A stretch of 64,000 nt of DNA. It comes from Deltaproteobacteria bacterium. GTDB lineage: Bacteria > Desulfobacterota > Desulfomonilia > UBA1062. Numbering within the stretch: position 1 is the stretch's first letter; each line of letters starts with the position of its first letter. Under the pieces are notes generated by a model. It was given only the letters and a program-made list of their open reading frames with translations, did not search any database and was not told the DNA's origin. The stretch spans positions 55,242 through 119,241 of the forward strand of contig JAHDRW010000032.1 of NCBI GenBank assembly GCA_018433085.1. The letters run 5' to 3'. Both the position numbers and the translations under genes were made by a program. Below, one piece after another: positions 27,573-35,667 of this stretch.

Positions 27573-28577
27573 TCAGGCGAACTGGCTTAAGAATCTCAAG
27601 TCGTTCTCATAGAACAGCCGGATGTCGTCGATCCCGTATTTCAGCATGGCGATCCGCTCGATGCCCAGGCCGAACGCGAACCCGGTCACGCTCTCGGGAT
27701 CGATGTCCACGTACTTGTAAACCTCGGGGTCCACCATGCCGCTGCCCAGGATCTCGTGCCAGCCGGAGTTTCCGCATACCCGGCATCCCTTGCCCTTGCA
27801 CATGATGCAGCCTATATCCACCTCGGCGGAGGGCTCGGTGAAGGGGAAGAACGACGGCCGGAACCTCAGCGGCACGTCCGTGCCGAAGAGCCGGTGGATG
27901 AACTCGTAGAGCACGCCCTTGAGATGGGCGAAGGTGATGCCTTCTTCCACCCACAGTCCCTCGATCTGGTGGAACATGGGCGTGTGTGTCACATCGGAGT
28001 CGCACCGGTAGACCTTGCCCGGGGCGATGATCCGTACAGGCAGCCCGGTCTTTTCCATCACCCGTATCTGGACCGGCGAGGTGTGCGTGCGCAGCAGAAT
28101 ACCCTTGTCGAAGTAAAATGTGTCCTGCATGTCGCGGGCCGGATGGTGCTCGGGAATGTTCAGGGCCTCGAAGTTGTGATAGTCGTCCTCGACCTCAGGG
28201 CCCGACGCGATGGTAAACCCGAGGCTCATGAAGATGTCTTCCAGCTCGCTGATCACCGAGTTGATGATGTGTATGCCGCCCCTTCGGGGGGTCCTGCCGG
28301 GCAGGGTCACATCGATGCCGCCTGCGGTGGAGACGCGCTTGAGGTCGTCGAGCTTGTCTGCCAGAGCCTGCTCGATGAAGTTCTTGAGCTTGTTTGACAG
28401 GGCGCCGATGCGGGGCCGTTCTTCCGGACCGAGCGATCCCATCTGGCGGAGAATGGAGGTGAGCGCCCCCTTTCTCCCGAGGTACTTCACCCGCATGGGC
28501 TCGATATCTTCAGCTCGATGTACCTGATCCAGCTCCTCGCAAAAGGACTGCTTTAGTGCTTCAAGCTGCTTTTCCAT
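27573..28577 (-). CDS. pheS: phenylalanyl-tRNA synthetase alpha subunit
   Basis: The 334-residue class II synthetase subunit has the N-terminal helical tRNA-contact segment (about 1-90), then motifs 1-3 (HPARDMQDTFYF, the motif-2 region APGKVYRCDSDVTHTPMFHQ, and FAFGLGIERIAMLKYG). Its ATG at 28577 abuts the natural rplT stop TAG (28580-28578) with no gap and has no good ribosome site of its own, so it probably depends on ribosomes finishing rplT. That matters because rplT contains an in-frame TGA. Confidence 0.97.
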   Translation of the reverse strand: MEKQLEALKQSFCEELDQVHRAEDIEPMRVKYLGRKGALTSILRQMGSLGPEERPRIGALSNKLKNFIEQALADKLDDLKRVSTAGGIDVTLPGRTPRRGGIHIINSVISELEDIFMSLGFTIASGPEVEDDYHNFEALNIPEHHPARDMQDTFYFDKGILLRTHTSPVQIRVMEKTGLPVRIIAPGKVYRCDSDVTHTPMFHQIEGLWVEEGITFAHLKGVLYEFIHRLFGTDVPLRFRPSFFPFTEPSAEVDIGCIMCKGKGCRVCGNSGWHEILGSGMVDPEVYKYVDIDPESVTGFAFGLGIERIAMLKYGIDDIRLFYENDLRFLSQFA

Positions 28578-28925
28578 CTATGACTGGGATACGTTCTCGA
28601 CGATATAGGAAAATCCCTTGGGATCGGTTACCGCGATATCTGCCAGAACTTTTCTGTCCAGACCGACGCCCTTGGCGTCGAGCGCGTGAATGAACCGGGA
28701 ATAGGTGTATCACCGCTCCCTGACAGCGGCGTTGATCCGCGCGATCCACAGCCGCCTGAACTCGCGCTTGCGGAGGCGCCTGTCGCGATATGCAAAGGCC
28801 AGACCCCTCTCCAGAGTCTCCTTGGCCGCCCTGAGCAGGTTGTTCCTTCCGCCCACGAACCCTTTGGTGAGCCGGTGGAGCTTCCTCTTCTTCCTGATTC
28901 CGATAATGCCGCGTTTTACTCGCAT
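28578..28925 (-). pseudogene. rplT: ribosomal protein L20, interrupted by an in-frame TGA
   Basis: From ATG 28925 the frame reads a normal L20 N-terminus (RVKRGIIGIRKKRKLHRLTKG, RDRRLRKREFRRLWIARINAAVRER) and then meets TGA at 28712-28710. The same frame continues without shift for 43 more codons as a normal L20 C-terminus (YTYSRFIHALDAKGVG, LDRKVLADIAVTDPKGF) to TAG at 28578, giving 115 residues with the TGA read as one amino acid, close to the usual 117-118. At that point L20 proteins have a near-invariant glycine (NG-I/L/M-S-Y-S), so one G-to-T change in GGA explains it. L20 is needed for 50S assembly, so a sequence error, suppression/readthrough or recoding is more likely than a dead gene; I list it as pseudogene only because it is formally interrupted. 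Confidence 0.9.
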
Positions 28926-28946
28926 GGGTCTTCTTACCTCTGTTGT

Positions 28947-29141
28947 TTATAGATAAGGCAGCATCCGCCTGACGCCGCACATGTTAGCGGAATCCACCAG
29001 GGTCGCCTTTCTCAGATTCCGTTTACGCTTCGGGCTCTTCGATGAGAGCAGGTGACTCGCGTACGCCTTGTTCCTCTTCACCTTTCCCTTGCCGGTGAGC
29101 GAAAACCTTTTCGCCGCACTTCTGTTTGTCTTCATCTTCAT
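28947..29141 (-). CDS. rpmI: ribosomal protein L35
   Basis: The 64-residue product KMKTNRSAAKRFSLTGKGKV...HLLSSKSPKRKRNLRK is a complete L35, a small basic 50S protein. It lies 21 bases upstream of rplT and 12 bases downstream of infC, the standard infC-rpmI-rplT order. In other bacteria L20 represses rpmI-rplT translation by binding its own mRNA. Confidence 0.97.
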   Translation of the reverse strand: MKMKTNRSAAKRFSLTGKGKVKRNKAYASHLLSSKSPKRKRNLRKATLVDSANMCGVRRMLPYL

Positions 29142-29153
29142 CTTGTTTGCTCC

Positions 29154-29696
29154 TCATGTTTTCGGGGCGAGCATCATGACCATGGTGCGGCCCTCGGTCT
29201 TGGGCCCGCTCTCGATGACAGCGAGATCCTCAAGCTCCGAGCAGACGCGCTTAAGTATCTGCATCCCCTTGTCCATATGGATGATTTCCCGTCCCCGGAA
29301 TCGTATCACAACCTTTACCTTGTTCTTCGCCTGCAGGAACCGTTCAATGTGTTTCATCTTGAACTGGTAGTCGTGCTCATCGGTCTTGGGCCGGAACTTG
29401 ATCTCCTTGATGACGATGACTGTCTGCTTTTTCCTCGCGGCATGCTCTCGCTTCGATTTTTCGTACTTGTACTTGCCGTATTCCATGATACGGCAGACAG
29501 GAGGGCTGGCTGCGGGCGCAACCTCCACAAGATCCATGCCGTAATTCCGGGCACGCTCGATGGCCACAGGCACGGTCATGATCCCCAACTGCTCTCCATC
29601 GGGCGATATGACCCGGACGCTCTCCGAGGTGATCTGGTCGTTGACCCTGATCGTGTCCTTGCCTTTTCCGGTTTTTTTAAAAAAGTCCTTAGCTAT
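29154..29696 (-). CDS. infC: translation initiation factor IF-3 (ATA start)
   Basis: The first ATG-type codon inside the frame would truncate the protein. Reading upstream, the frame gives the expected IF-3 N-terminus (TIRVNDQITSESVRVISPDGEQLGIM) back to an ATA codon at 29696-29694, 5 bases after AAGGAGG (29708-29702). That yields 180 residues, the length of E. coli IF-3. IF-3 rejects non-standard start codons, and its own gene classically uses a rare one (AUU in E. coli), giving self-regulation; ATA here fits this. Domains: IF3-N (about 15-85) and IF3-C (about 95-180). Confidence 0.92.
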   Translation of the reverse strand: MAKDFFKKTGKGKDTIRVNDQITSESVRVISPDGEQLGIMTVPVAIERARNYGMDLVEVAPAASPPVCRIMEYGKYKYEKSKREHAARKKQTVIVIKEIKFRPKTDEHDYQFKMKHIERFLQAKNKVKVVIRFRGREIIHMDKGMQILKRVCSELEDLAVIESGPKTEGRTMVMMLAPKT

Positions 29697-29761
29697 AACG
29701 CCCTCCTTGGAAAAAATTACGCGCTTATGTAACCCAGAGATATGTTTATTGTCAACATGCT

Positions 29762-31648
29762 TTAAATCACGGGCTGTGCCTCGCGGACGATTTTAACGAA
29801 CTCATCCACGCTCATGGTCTTCTGGTCGCCGCTGCGCTCGCGCACGGTGATGGTGCCCTCTTCCTTCTCCCGGTCGCCCGTGATGACCATGTACGGTACC
29901 TTCTGCTGCCTGGCCTCCCGGATCTTGTAGCCGATCTTCTCGTTGCGCGTATCCAGCTCGACCCGGACATCGCTCGCCCGGAGCCGGGCCGCCACGCCAT
30001 TGGCATAGTCCCCCTGCGCGTCCGTGATGTTCATCACCACGGCCTGAACGGGCGAGATCCATACCGGGAACGCACCGGCGAAGTGCTCGATGAGCACGCC
30101 GATGAACCGCTCGATGGAACCCAGGATGACCCGGTGAAGCATCACCGGCCGGTGCCTTTCGCCGTCGGAGCCTATGTAGTGTATGTCGAAGCGCTCGGGC
30201 AGGTTGAAGTCGCACTGGATCGTGGCGCACTGCCACGACCTGCCGATGGCGTCCTTGATCTTCACGTCGATCTTGGGGCCGTAGAACGCGCCGTCTCCCT
30301 CGTTGATGTCGTAGGGCAGCCCCTTCTTGTCGAGCGCGTCCTTCAATGCCTGGGTGGCCATGTCCCACATCTCCTCGGAGCCCATGGACTGCTCGGGCCG
30401 GGTGCTGATCTCCATGTCGTAGGAGAATCCGAACACGGCCATGACATCGGAGACCATGTCGATGATGGCGGTGATCTCCTCGATGAGCTGGTCCGGCCTG
30501 CAGAAGATATGGGCGTCGTCCTGGGTGAACTGCCGGGTCCGGAGCAGGCCGTGGATCACTCCGGACTTTTCGTTCCGGGTGACGCTGCCCAACTCGAAAT
30601 ATCTCAAGGGCAGATCGCGGTAGCTGCGGACCTTCGACTTGTAAATCATGATATGGGAGAGGCAGTTCATGGGCTTGATGCCGTAGAGCTGGCCGTCGAG
30701 CTCGGTGAAGTACATGTTCTCTTTATAGTTGTCCATGTGCCCGGAGAACTCCCAGAGCCTGCCCCTGAGGATGTTCGGGCCGTAGACGATGTCGTAGCCC
30801 CTCCGGAAATGGAGCTTTTTCTCGAACTCCTCGATAAGACTACGGAGCCTTCCGCCCTTGGGCATGTAGATCACGAGCCCCGGGCCTGCGTCGTCGGAGA
30901 ACATGAACAGGTCGAGCTCTCTGCCGAGCTTGCGGTGATCGCGCTTTTTGGCCTCTTCCAGGAAGTTCAGGTAGCTCTTGAGGTCCTTGGGCGAGCTGAA
31001 CGCGGTGCCGTAGATGCGCTGGAGCATCCGGTTCTTCTCGTCGCCCCGCCAGTAGGCGCCCGCGATGGACAGGAGCTTGAACGCCTTGATGTACCCGGTC
31101 GACGGCACGTGCGGCCCCCGGCACAGGTCGACGAACGAGCCCTGCTCGTAGAGGGAGACGTCGCAGACCTCGTCATCCATGTCCTGAATGATTTCCACCT
31201 TGTACGGCTCGCCCTTTTCCCGGAAAAAGGCAATGGCCTCCTGTCTGTCCATATCCTTACGTATAAAGGGAAGATCGGCCTTCACCAGCTCTTCCATCTT
31301 TTTCTCGATCTTTTCGAGATCCTCCGGGGTGAAGCTCTGGCCCAGGTCGAAATCGTAGTAGAAACCGTCCTCGGTTGCAGGACCGATGGTGGGCTTTGCG
31401 TCGGGAAAGAGCTGTTTGACCGCCTCTGCCATGACGTGCGCGGCCGAGTGGCGGATGATGTGCACGCCTTCTTCGGAGTCCGCGGGCACGGTGGCGATAT
31501 CCTGGCCCTCGGCCAGAGGGGTGCCCAGGTCGACCAGCCGCCCGTCTATCCGAGCGGCCACGGCGCGCTTGTCGCGAATCACGTCTCTAATGAAGGATCC
31601 ATCCGTGGAAATGCTCTTACCGTCCACGGTCACGGTATGCTGCGACAT
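29762..31648 (-). CDS. thrS: threonyl-tRNA synthetase
   Basis: The 628-residue protein has the N-terminal TGS domain (about 1-60), the editing-domain HxxxH region ([12 protein letters not shown]), class II catalytic motifs with zinc cysteine C329 (in MKPMNCLSH, where E. coli has MNCPGH), and the C-terminal anticodon-binding domain ([13 protein letters not shown]). It heads the infC-rpmI-rplT-pheST operon. A ribosome site GGAGAAC is 4-5 bases before the ATG, directly after a tRNA-Val-like sequence, so the leader may be structured. Confidence 0.96.
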   Translation of the reverse strand: MSQHTVTVDGKSISTDGSFIRDVIRDKRAVAARIDGRLVDLGTPLAEGQDIATVPADSEEGVHIIRHSAAHVMAEAVKQLFPDAKPTIGPATEDGFYYDFDLGQSFTPEDLEKIEKKMEELVKADLPFIRKDMDRQEAIAFFREKGEPYKVEIIQDMDDEVCDVSLYEQGSFVDLCRGPHVPSTGYIKAFKLLSIAGAYWRGDEKNRMLQRIYGTAFSSPKDLKSYLNFLEEAKKRDHRKLGRELDLFMFSDDAGPGLVIYMPKGGRLRSLIEEFEKKLHFRRGYDIVYGPNILRGRLWEFSGHMDNYKENMYFTELDGQLYGIKPMNCLSHIMIYKSKVRSYRDLPLRYFELGSVTRNEKSGVIHGLLRTRQFTQDDAHIFCRPDQLIEEITAIIDMVSDVMAVFGFSYDMEISTRPEQSMGSEEMWDMATQALKDALDKKGLPYDINEGDGAFYGPKIDVKIKDAIGRSWQCATIQCDFNLPERFDIHYIGSDGERHRPVMLHRVILGSIERFIGVLIEHFAGAFPVWISPVQAVVMNITDAQGDYANGVAARLRASDVRVELDTRNEKIGYKIREARQQKVPYMVITGDREKEEGTITVRERSGDQKTMSVDEFVKIVREAQPVI

Positions 31649-31666
31649 ATGTTCTCCATGAAAAGA

Positions 31667-31717
31667 TGGTGGGCACGCAGAGATTTGAACGTTGAGTTCC
31701 TTGCCTGCAACGTGCCT
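31667..31717 (-). other. degenerate tRNA-Val-like remnant in the thrS leader
   Basis: Read on the minus strand, this 51-base segment begins AGGCACG and ends TTCAAAT-CTCTG-CGTGCCC-ACCA, matching the acceptor and T-arm of the intact tRNA-Val at 35408-35482 (22 of 24 bases identical at the 3' end). The D-arm and most of the anticodon arm are missing, so it cannot be a working tRNA. The acceptor strands can still pair (GGCACG with CGTGCC). It lies 18 bases upstream of the thrS start codon, inside the likely thrS leader. Confidence 0.7.
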
Positions 31718-31756
31718 GATTTACAATTCTTTTTTGCTATGCTGTACTCATAACAG

Positions 31757-31772
31757 CTGTCAGCAACTTGTC
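31757..31772 (+). repeat. direct repeat, left copy (CTGTCAGCRACTTGTC)
   Basis: CTGTCAGCAACTTGTC here recurs with one mismatch at 35345-35360 in the same orientation. Each copy lies about 40-50 bases inside the tRNA-Val remnant or tRNA-Val that bounds the islet, the position expected for recombinase arm-type sites (inference). Confidence 0.5.
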
Positions 31773-31841
31773 ATCACCTGTCAGTAAACGGGAATTAGCA
31801 TGATTGAAAAACGAAAGCAACAAAGTTGTAAAAAATAATGA

Positions 31842-32132
31842 TCATAAGGCGTTGTTGATATCCACCCGAAACAATCTTCCCAAAACCATTGCCTTCTTCT
31901 CAAGGGCGACAGCCCCTTCAAGATCCGGATATTGCCTTTTATACCTGTTCACATCCCTGACGATCGATTCCAGCCGTTCCAATCTCTGAAAATACCCGGT
32001 TCTGGTGACATTGGAAAGGCTGGAATATTCCCTGATGAACAGGGACTCCCGGTCGTGCAGCTCGTCTATCCCATAGAACCTGTCCACCGTCAAATAGAGG
32101 GGGATTTTCTCTTTAATTTTCACAATCAACAA
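31842..32132 (-). CDS. small hypothetical protein, possibly frameshifted at its start
   Basis: The 96-residue reading from TTG 32132 looks like real protein (LTVDRFYGIDELHDRES, YFQRLERLESIVRDVNRYKRQ, a predicted helical C-terminus) but matches no family I know. The same frame stays protein-like upstream (GCFFLIPYGSRDEYL) without an ATG; an ATG reading MLQKG lies in another frame just before a run of five A and four G (about 32168-32176). Loss of one base in that run would join both parts into a roughly 113-residue protein. It lies in the islet bounded by the tRNA-Val copies, divergent from the toxin-like gene. Confidence 0.45.
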   Translation of the reverse strand: MLIVKIKEKIPLYLTVDRFYGIDELHDRESLFIREYSSLSNVTRTGYFQRLERLESIVRDVNRYKRQYPDLEGAVALEKKAMVLGRLFRVDINNAL

Positions 32133-32288
32133 ATATTCATCCCTGCTACCATATGGGATGAGAAAGAAACACCCCTTTTTGCAGCATATAATCCTTCGTA
32201 AACATTAATTTAATTGACACTACTTTGGATTTACTGTATCTTTTTGAGATTCATTTGATCGGTATTGATCTGTTTAGAGGAGGCAATC

Positions 32289-35120
32289 ATGCAAAAGACT
32301 GCGTGTGCTTTAATTTTTTCGGTATTTTTTCTCATGTCCTGCTCAGATTCTCATAACAGTAGTGCTGCCCTGTACAGCGAACACCACTATGCCGCATTGG
32401 GTGAGCTCGTGACGCTTATTGAGAAATCTACAGCACCGGACAGCGACAATGACGGCATTCCCGATGACATAGAAAGCGACATATTGGGTACCGACCCCAA
32501 TCATCCGGACAGCGACAGGGACGGCCTGTCAGATTATCAGGAGATTTTTGCATCCGTGGTTTTCGATCCTTATGACTTCATACCGGATGAGGACCGTGAC
32601 GGTGTGATCGCTGCTCTCGATCAGGATGACGACGGCGACGGCATCCATGACGGCGAAGGCTATGACAACGATTCCGACGGTATTCCCAATTATCTTGAGA
32701 TGTATGGCTATGTGTATGACTGGATGTCAGGCAAGTGCCTGCCCTGGGACACGTTCAGCCTTGACCGGCCCTACTATAAGACAGACCCCAACCAGCGCTC
32801 ATCCGATCAGGATCCGTTTGACGATCTGCTGGAGGTAAGCGGCCTCAATATGGACGTATCGGTCAAAACACCGGGCGATTACCCAATGGTTCCGGCAACT
32901 CCCGATATTTTTATTCGATTGCTCGGGTACAGCGTGACCCTGAACCAGGACATCGAATATTCCCAGGGTGAGTCGATCGAAAAGGGGACCTCCTGGACCA
33001 CCACCAATGAAATCAGCAGTTCTGTCTCCCATGAATGGCACATCGATGCCGGTGTCGAGCTCATGGTGGGTGCAGAATATAAATTCGGCGGCACCGACGG
33101 AGGCTGGACAGCCAAGGGAGAAATCAAAACCAGTGTATCGGGTGGTTACAGTCACAACACCTCGCATTCCACGACATATTCACAGGCTTCCGAAAGCCAT
33201 GAAGCCTCAACCGAACAGTGGTCAAAAGCCGTCACGACCAACCCGACACATGCCGCCAATATAAAACTCCTTCTCAAGGCCTATAATTACGGCACGGCCA
33301 TCGCCAGCAACATCAGGCCGACGCTGACCCTTCAGATCGGCGGGCGGCCCATTGCGACCCTGACCCCTTCCACAACGATCCAGATACTCGAACCCGGATC
33401 CACCTATCCACAGGAAAGCGGCGTGTACTGGGTGGTGGACAAAGATGATTCAGGCGACCCCATCGTTCTGACCCTGCAGGACTTGCAAAACTTCGAATGC
33501 GGCCTGCCTGTCAGCATTACCCTGACCCAGATCGAGGCGGACGTCATGAAGATGGATACTGATTCCGGCGAGTATGTCAACGTTGGAGACTGGAGCAACT
33601 ATATGGCCCGCTGCAGGTCGGTCTGCGCCGATCTCTTCATGGAAACGGGTGACGGCAATCTCGTGCACCGCATGGTTTATGCCGATGACAGTGTATCGGC
33701 CCCGCACACCACCCTGTGGGACGCATTCCACTGGGGCGTCAACAACATGCAGGACCTTTACCGCGATGCAATCATGTTTGATTATTACGATGCCATAAAC
33801 GGACAAACCAGAACCGCCGACATCAGCGACTGGAATTTCCGTATCGATGCCAACACGCTCGCACTGAACAACATCCAAGATCTTGCCGACCTGGATAGTG
33901 ATTTCAACATCGGCAGCCTGCGCCTCAATGCAGACAGCGTGATCTATGCCAAGGCCCCCCGCGATCCGGCCATCCACGGTGACGGACCCACCATCTACTA
34001 TGCCTACCATGACCGGGAGTTAAAGAAGGTTGTGGCCTGCGTGACCGACTATGACGGCATCGAGTCGGTGGAGTGTGGAATCGAAGGCAGCGATTATTCC
34101 ATGACGCGCCTGTATGATGGCTCCATGATATTCGAGTATCCCTACGAGGGCGAACCGGTAACCGAAGAGATCTTCGTAAAAGCAACAAACAAGGTGGCGG
34201 GCGTCACTATAGAGAAGGCCGAGGAGAAACACCTGCTGGTCCTGCCGCCCGAGGCTCCTGAAATAACAACGGCCACGGCAAACATCAACAACAGGCTGAT
34301 CAGCACCGAGGTATCCTCCGGCGGCTTTGGTCTTGAATGGGTCCGGGCATACTACCCTGACGGCACCTATGACGAGATGCCTCTTCTGGAGGCTGGCGGC
34401 AGCACGGCTGAAGACCGCAGATGGTCTTCCGTAATACTGATGCCCGACCAGATCACCCTCGACAATTACGACAAGACCGAAATAGTCGCAATGAGCGAAT
34501 CCGGGTTATCGGCGACCGTGAATGCGACACCTGTCTTGCCCCAGGCCTGCGGCCATGAGATAGGTGCAAGCTTTCTTTACTTGTATACCGCCGACGATAT
34601 CTTTCACCTCTCCATATCCTTGGATGTGCTGGATCTGGATAATGCCGATCGCTGTTTTCGCGACAGTCAAATTTATGATGATCCCTCGGTTATGTTTATT
34701 TTTGAGTCATTGTTTACCACGTGGCTGGGTGAATGCTATACCAGATACCTTCTCTCCCCTACTTCAATGAATGAATGTATGATCTATTTCGATTTTAGCT
34801 CGATAGAGATAGACCCGAACAACATCGGAGACGACACGGTTGAGGCAAGGATCAGGTTCCATGAGGACTGCAAGTATGCCATCCTGAAAGGGGCGAGCTC
34901 CGACTACGCCGGCATTTCGAGATATTACATCGAGAATAATGCCCTGTTATACGGCTATGATGAACCGATTGAAAAGGGCGACGTCGTGATCGTGAAAACT
35001 ATGTGGGGCAGATGTTCGAAGATCCTCATCACCCAGAAAGAGGTTCTCGAAACGCCATATTCCATCAGCATCCTGATCAGATATGATTACGTGACATTCA
35101 AAAACGACACTGACTTCTGA
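32289..35120 (+). CDS. protective-antigen-like (binary toxin B family) lipoprotein
   Basis: ATG 32289 has AGAGGAGG at 32276-32283. The 943-residue product starts with a lipoprotein signal (lipobox LMSC, C18; serine at +2 suits the outer membrane). Residues about 50-135 hold Asp-rich TSP3/EF-like calcium repeats (DSDNDGIPDD, DSDRDGLSDYQE, DDDGDGIHDG, DNDSDGIPN). Residues about 130-210 match the PA calcium-domain exit (GY...PWD...DPFDDLLEVSG), 215-400 the PA pore domain (Ser/Thr-rich amphipathic stretch; NYGTAIASNIRPTLTLQIGG, PIATLTP), and 410-480 PA domain 3 (DGNLVHRMVYADDS...TLWDAFHWG). The phi-clamp phenylalanine (F427 in PA, after DD) has no obvious counterpart. The remaining ~450 residues are not PA-like. 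No enzymatic A component is adjacent. Confidence 0.8.
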   Translation: MQKTACALIFSVFFLMSCSDSHNSSAALYSEHHYAALGELVTLIEKSTAPDSDNDGIPDDIESDILGTDPNHPDSDRDGLSDYQEIFASVVFDPYDFIPDEDRDGVIAALDQDDDGDGIHDGEGYDNDSDGIPNYLEMYGYVYDWMSGKCLPWDTFSLDRPYYKTDPNQRSSDQDPFDDLLEVSGLNMDVSVKTPGDYPMVPATPDIFIRLLGYSVTLNQDIEYSQGESIEKGTSWTTTNEISSSVSHEWHIDAGVELMVGAEYKFGGTDGGWTAKGEIKTSVSGGYSHNTSHSTTYSQASESHEASTEQWSKAVTTNPTHAANIKLLLKAYNYGTAIASNIRPTLTLQIGGRPIATLTPSTTIQILEPGSTYPQESGVYWVVDKDDSGDPIVLTLQDLQNFECGLPVSITLTQIEADVMKMDTDSGEYVNVGDWSNYMARCRSVCADLFMETGDGNLVHRMVYADDSVSAPHTTLWDAFHWGVNNMQDLYRDAIMFDYYDAINGQTRTADISDWNFRIDANTLALNNIQDLADLDSDFNIGSLRLNADSVIYAKAPRDPAIHGDGPTIYYAYHDRELKKVVACVTDYDGIESVECGIEGSDYSMTRLYDGSMIFEYPYEGEPVTEEIFVKATNKVAGVTIEKAEEKHLLVLPPEAPEITTATANINNRLISTEVSSGGFGLEWVRAYYPDGTYDEMPLLEAGGSTAEDRRWSSVILMPDQITLDNYDKTEIVAMSESGLSATVNATPVLPQACGHEIGASFLYLYTADDIFHLSISLDVLDLDNADRCFRDSQIYDDPSVMFIFESLFTTWLGECYTRYLLSPTSMNECMIYFDFSSIEIDPNNIGDDTVEARIRFHEDCKYAILKGASSDYAGISRYYIENNALLYGYDEPIEKGDVVIVKTMWGRCSKILITQKEVLETPYSISILIRYDYVTFKNDTDF

Positions 35121-35407
35121 CAACAAATCCTGATCCGGGAAGAACCGGCTTATAGAGCGAATGGCCGGCGCGATCGCTGCTTAACCCCGGTCTGCAGCCT
35201 GCAAGGACCAAGACGAGCGTGATCGGCCTTGTCATGGAAATACCGGGAGATTCCAAGACCAGAAGGCATATTCCCGTTCCGCCGGAGAAGCCCGATATGA
35301 CGGCGAGGAACAGGTGAATCGACCCGGAACTCGTATGGTTAGAACTGTCAGCGACTTGTCGGTGCAGCAATCAGGCGCGTCAAAAAGCACGGAATACTAC
35401 AAAAAAA
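35121..35407. other. intergenic tail of the islet
   Basis: Nearly 290 bases between the toxin-like gene and tRNA-Val with no gene I can support. It holds the right copy of the 16-base direct repeat (35345-35360). A short minus frame with a lipoprotein-like start exists but lacks supporting evidence. Confidence 0.4.
35345..35360 (+). repeat. direct repeat, right copy (CTGTCAGCRACTTGTC)
   Basis: CTGTCAGCGACTTGTC, one mismatch from the copy at 31757-31772, same orientation, 47 bases from the 3' end of tRNA-Val. Confidence 0.5.
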
Positions 35408-35482
35408 TGGTAGGCACGCAGGGATTTGAACCCTGGACCCCCACCGCGTCAAGGTGGTGCTCTCCCCCTGAGCTACGTGCCT
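35408..35482 (-). tRNA. tRNA-Val (anticodon GAC), CCA encoded
   Basis: A complete 75-base cloverleaf on the minus strand: acceptor AGGCACG/CGTGCCT, D-stem GCTC/GAGC, anticodon stem CCACC/GGTGG with loop TTGACGC (anticodon GAC at 35450-35448), T-stem CAGGG/CCCTG with loop TTCAAAT, discriminator A and encoded CCA. Its 3' end points toward the toxin-like gene and is duplicated at 31667, the usual geometry of an island inserted at a tRNA 3' end. Confidence 0.96.
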
Positions 35483-35496
35483 GTATGTGCCATTTC

Positions 35497-35524
35497 GATA
35501 TCCTGTATCTTTGCCATTTGTCAA
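35497..35524 (-). promoter_or_regulatory. probable promoter of tRNA-Val
   Basis: On the minus strand TTGACA (35524-35519), 16 bases, then GATATC (35502-35497), placed 15 bases before the tRNA 5' end. The -35 is perfect; the -10 is poor. Confidence 0.45.
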
Positions 35525-35667
35525 CCGGATTCTACGAGCCTTCCCCCCTCGCGAAATCCGTATTGCTTCTTAAATAAATTTCCATGACTCAAAAGGTTCC
35601 CATAACAGGATCAGGTGTGATACAAAAAACTGCGAGAAAATTATCGAGAAAAAGACGAGGAATACCC

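Noticed and set aside
28640..28712. Selenocysteine insertion at the rplT TGA
   Set aside because: The stem-loop downstream is 29 bases away with an AAG loop and encodes ordinary conserved L20 residues; a Sec in place of a conserved glycine has no precedent known to me. Kept only as a remote option.
28578..28925. A genome-wide UGA-as-glycine code (as in SR1/Gracilibacteria) to explain rplT
   Set aside because: Many genes here end properly at TGA (for example at 6121-6123, 14804-14806 and 10377-10379), which would not work under that code.
30083..31753. 556-codon open frame on the + strand across thrS
   Set aside because: Antisense shadow of thrS, no ribosome site or domain; it also runs through the tRNA remnant.
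35098..35370. Minus frame with a lipoprotein-like start (LVLVLAGC) in the islet tail
   Set aside because: Very short mature part, no ribosome site, and it overlaps the end of the toxin-like gene; likely chance.
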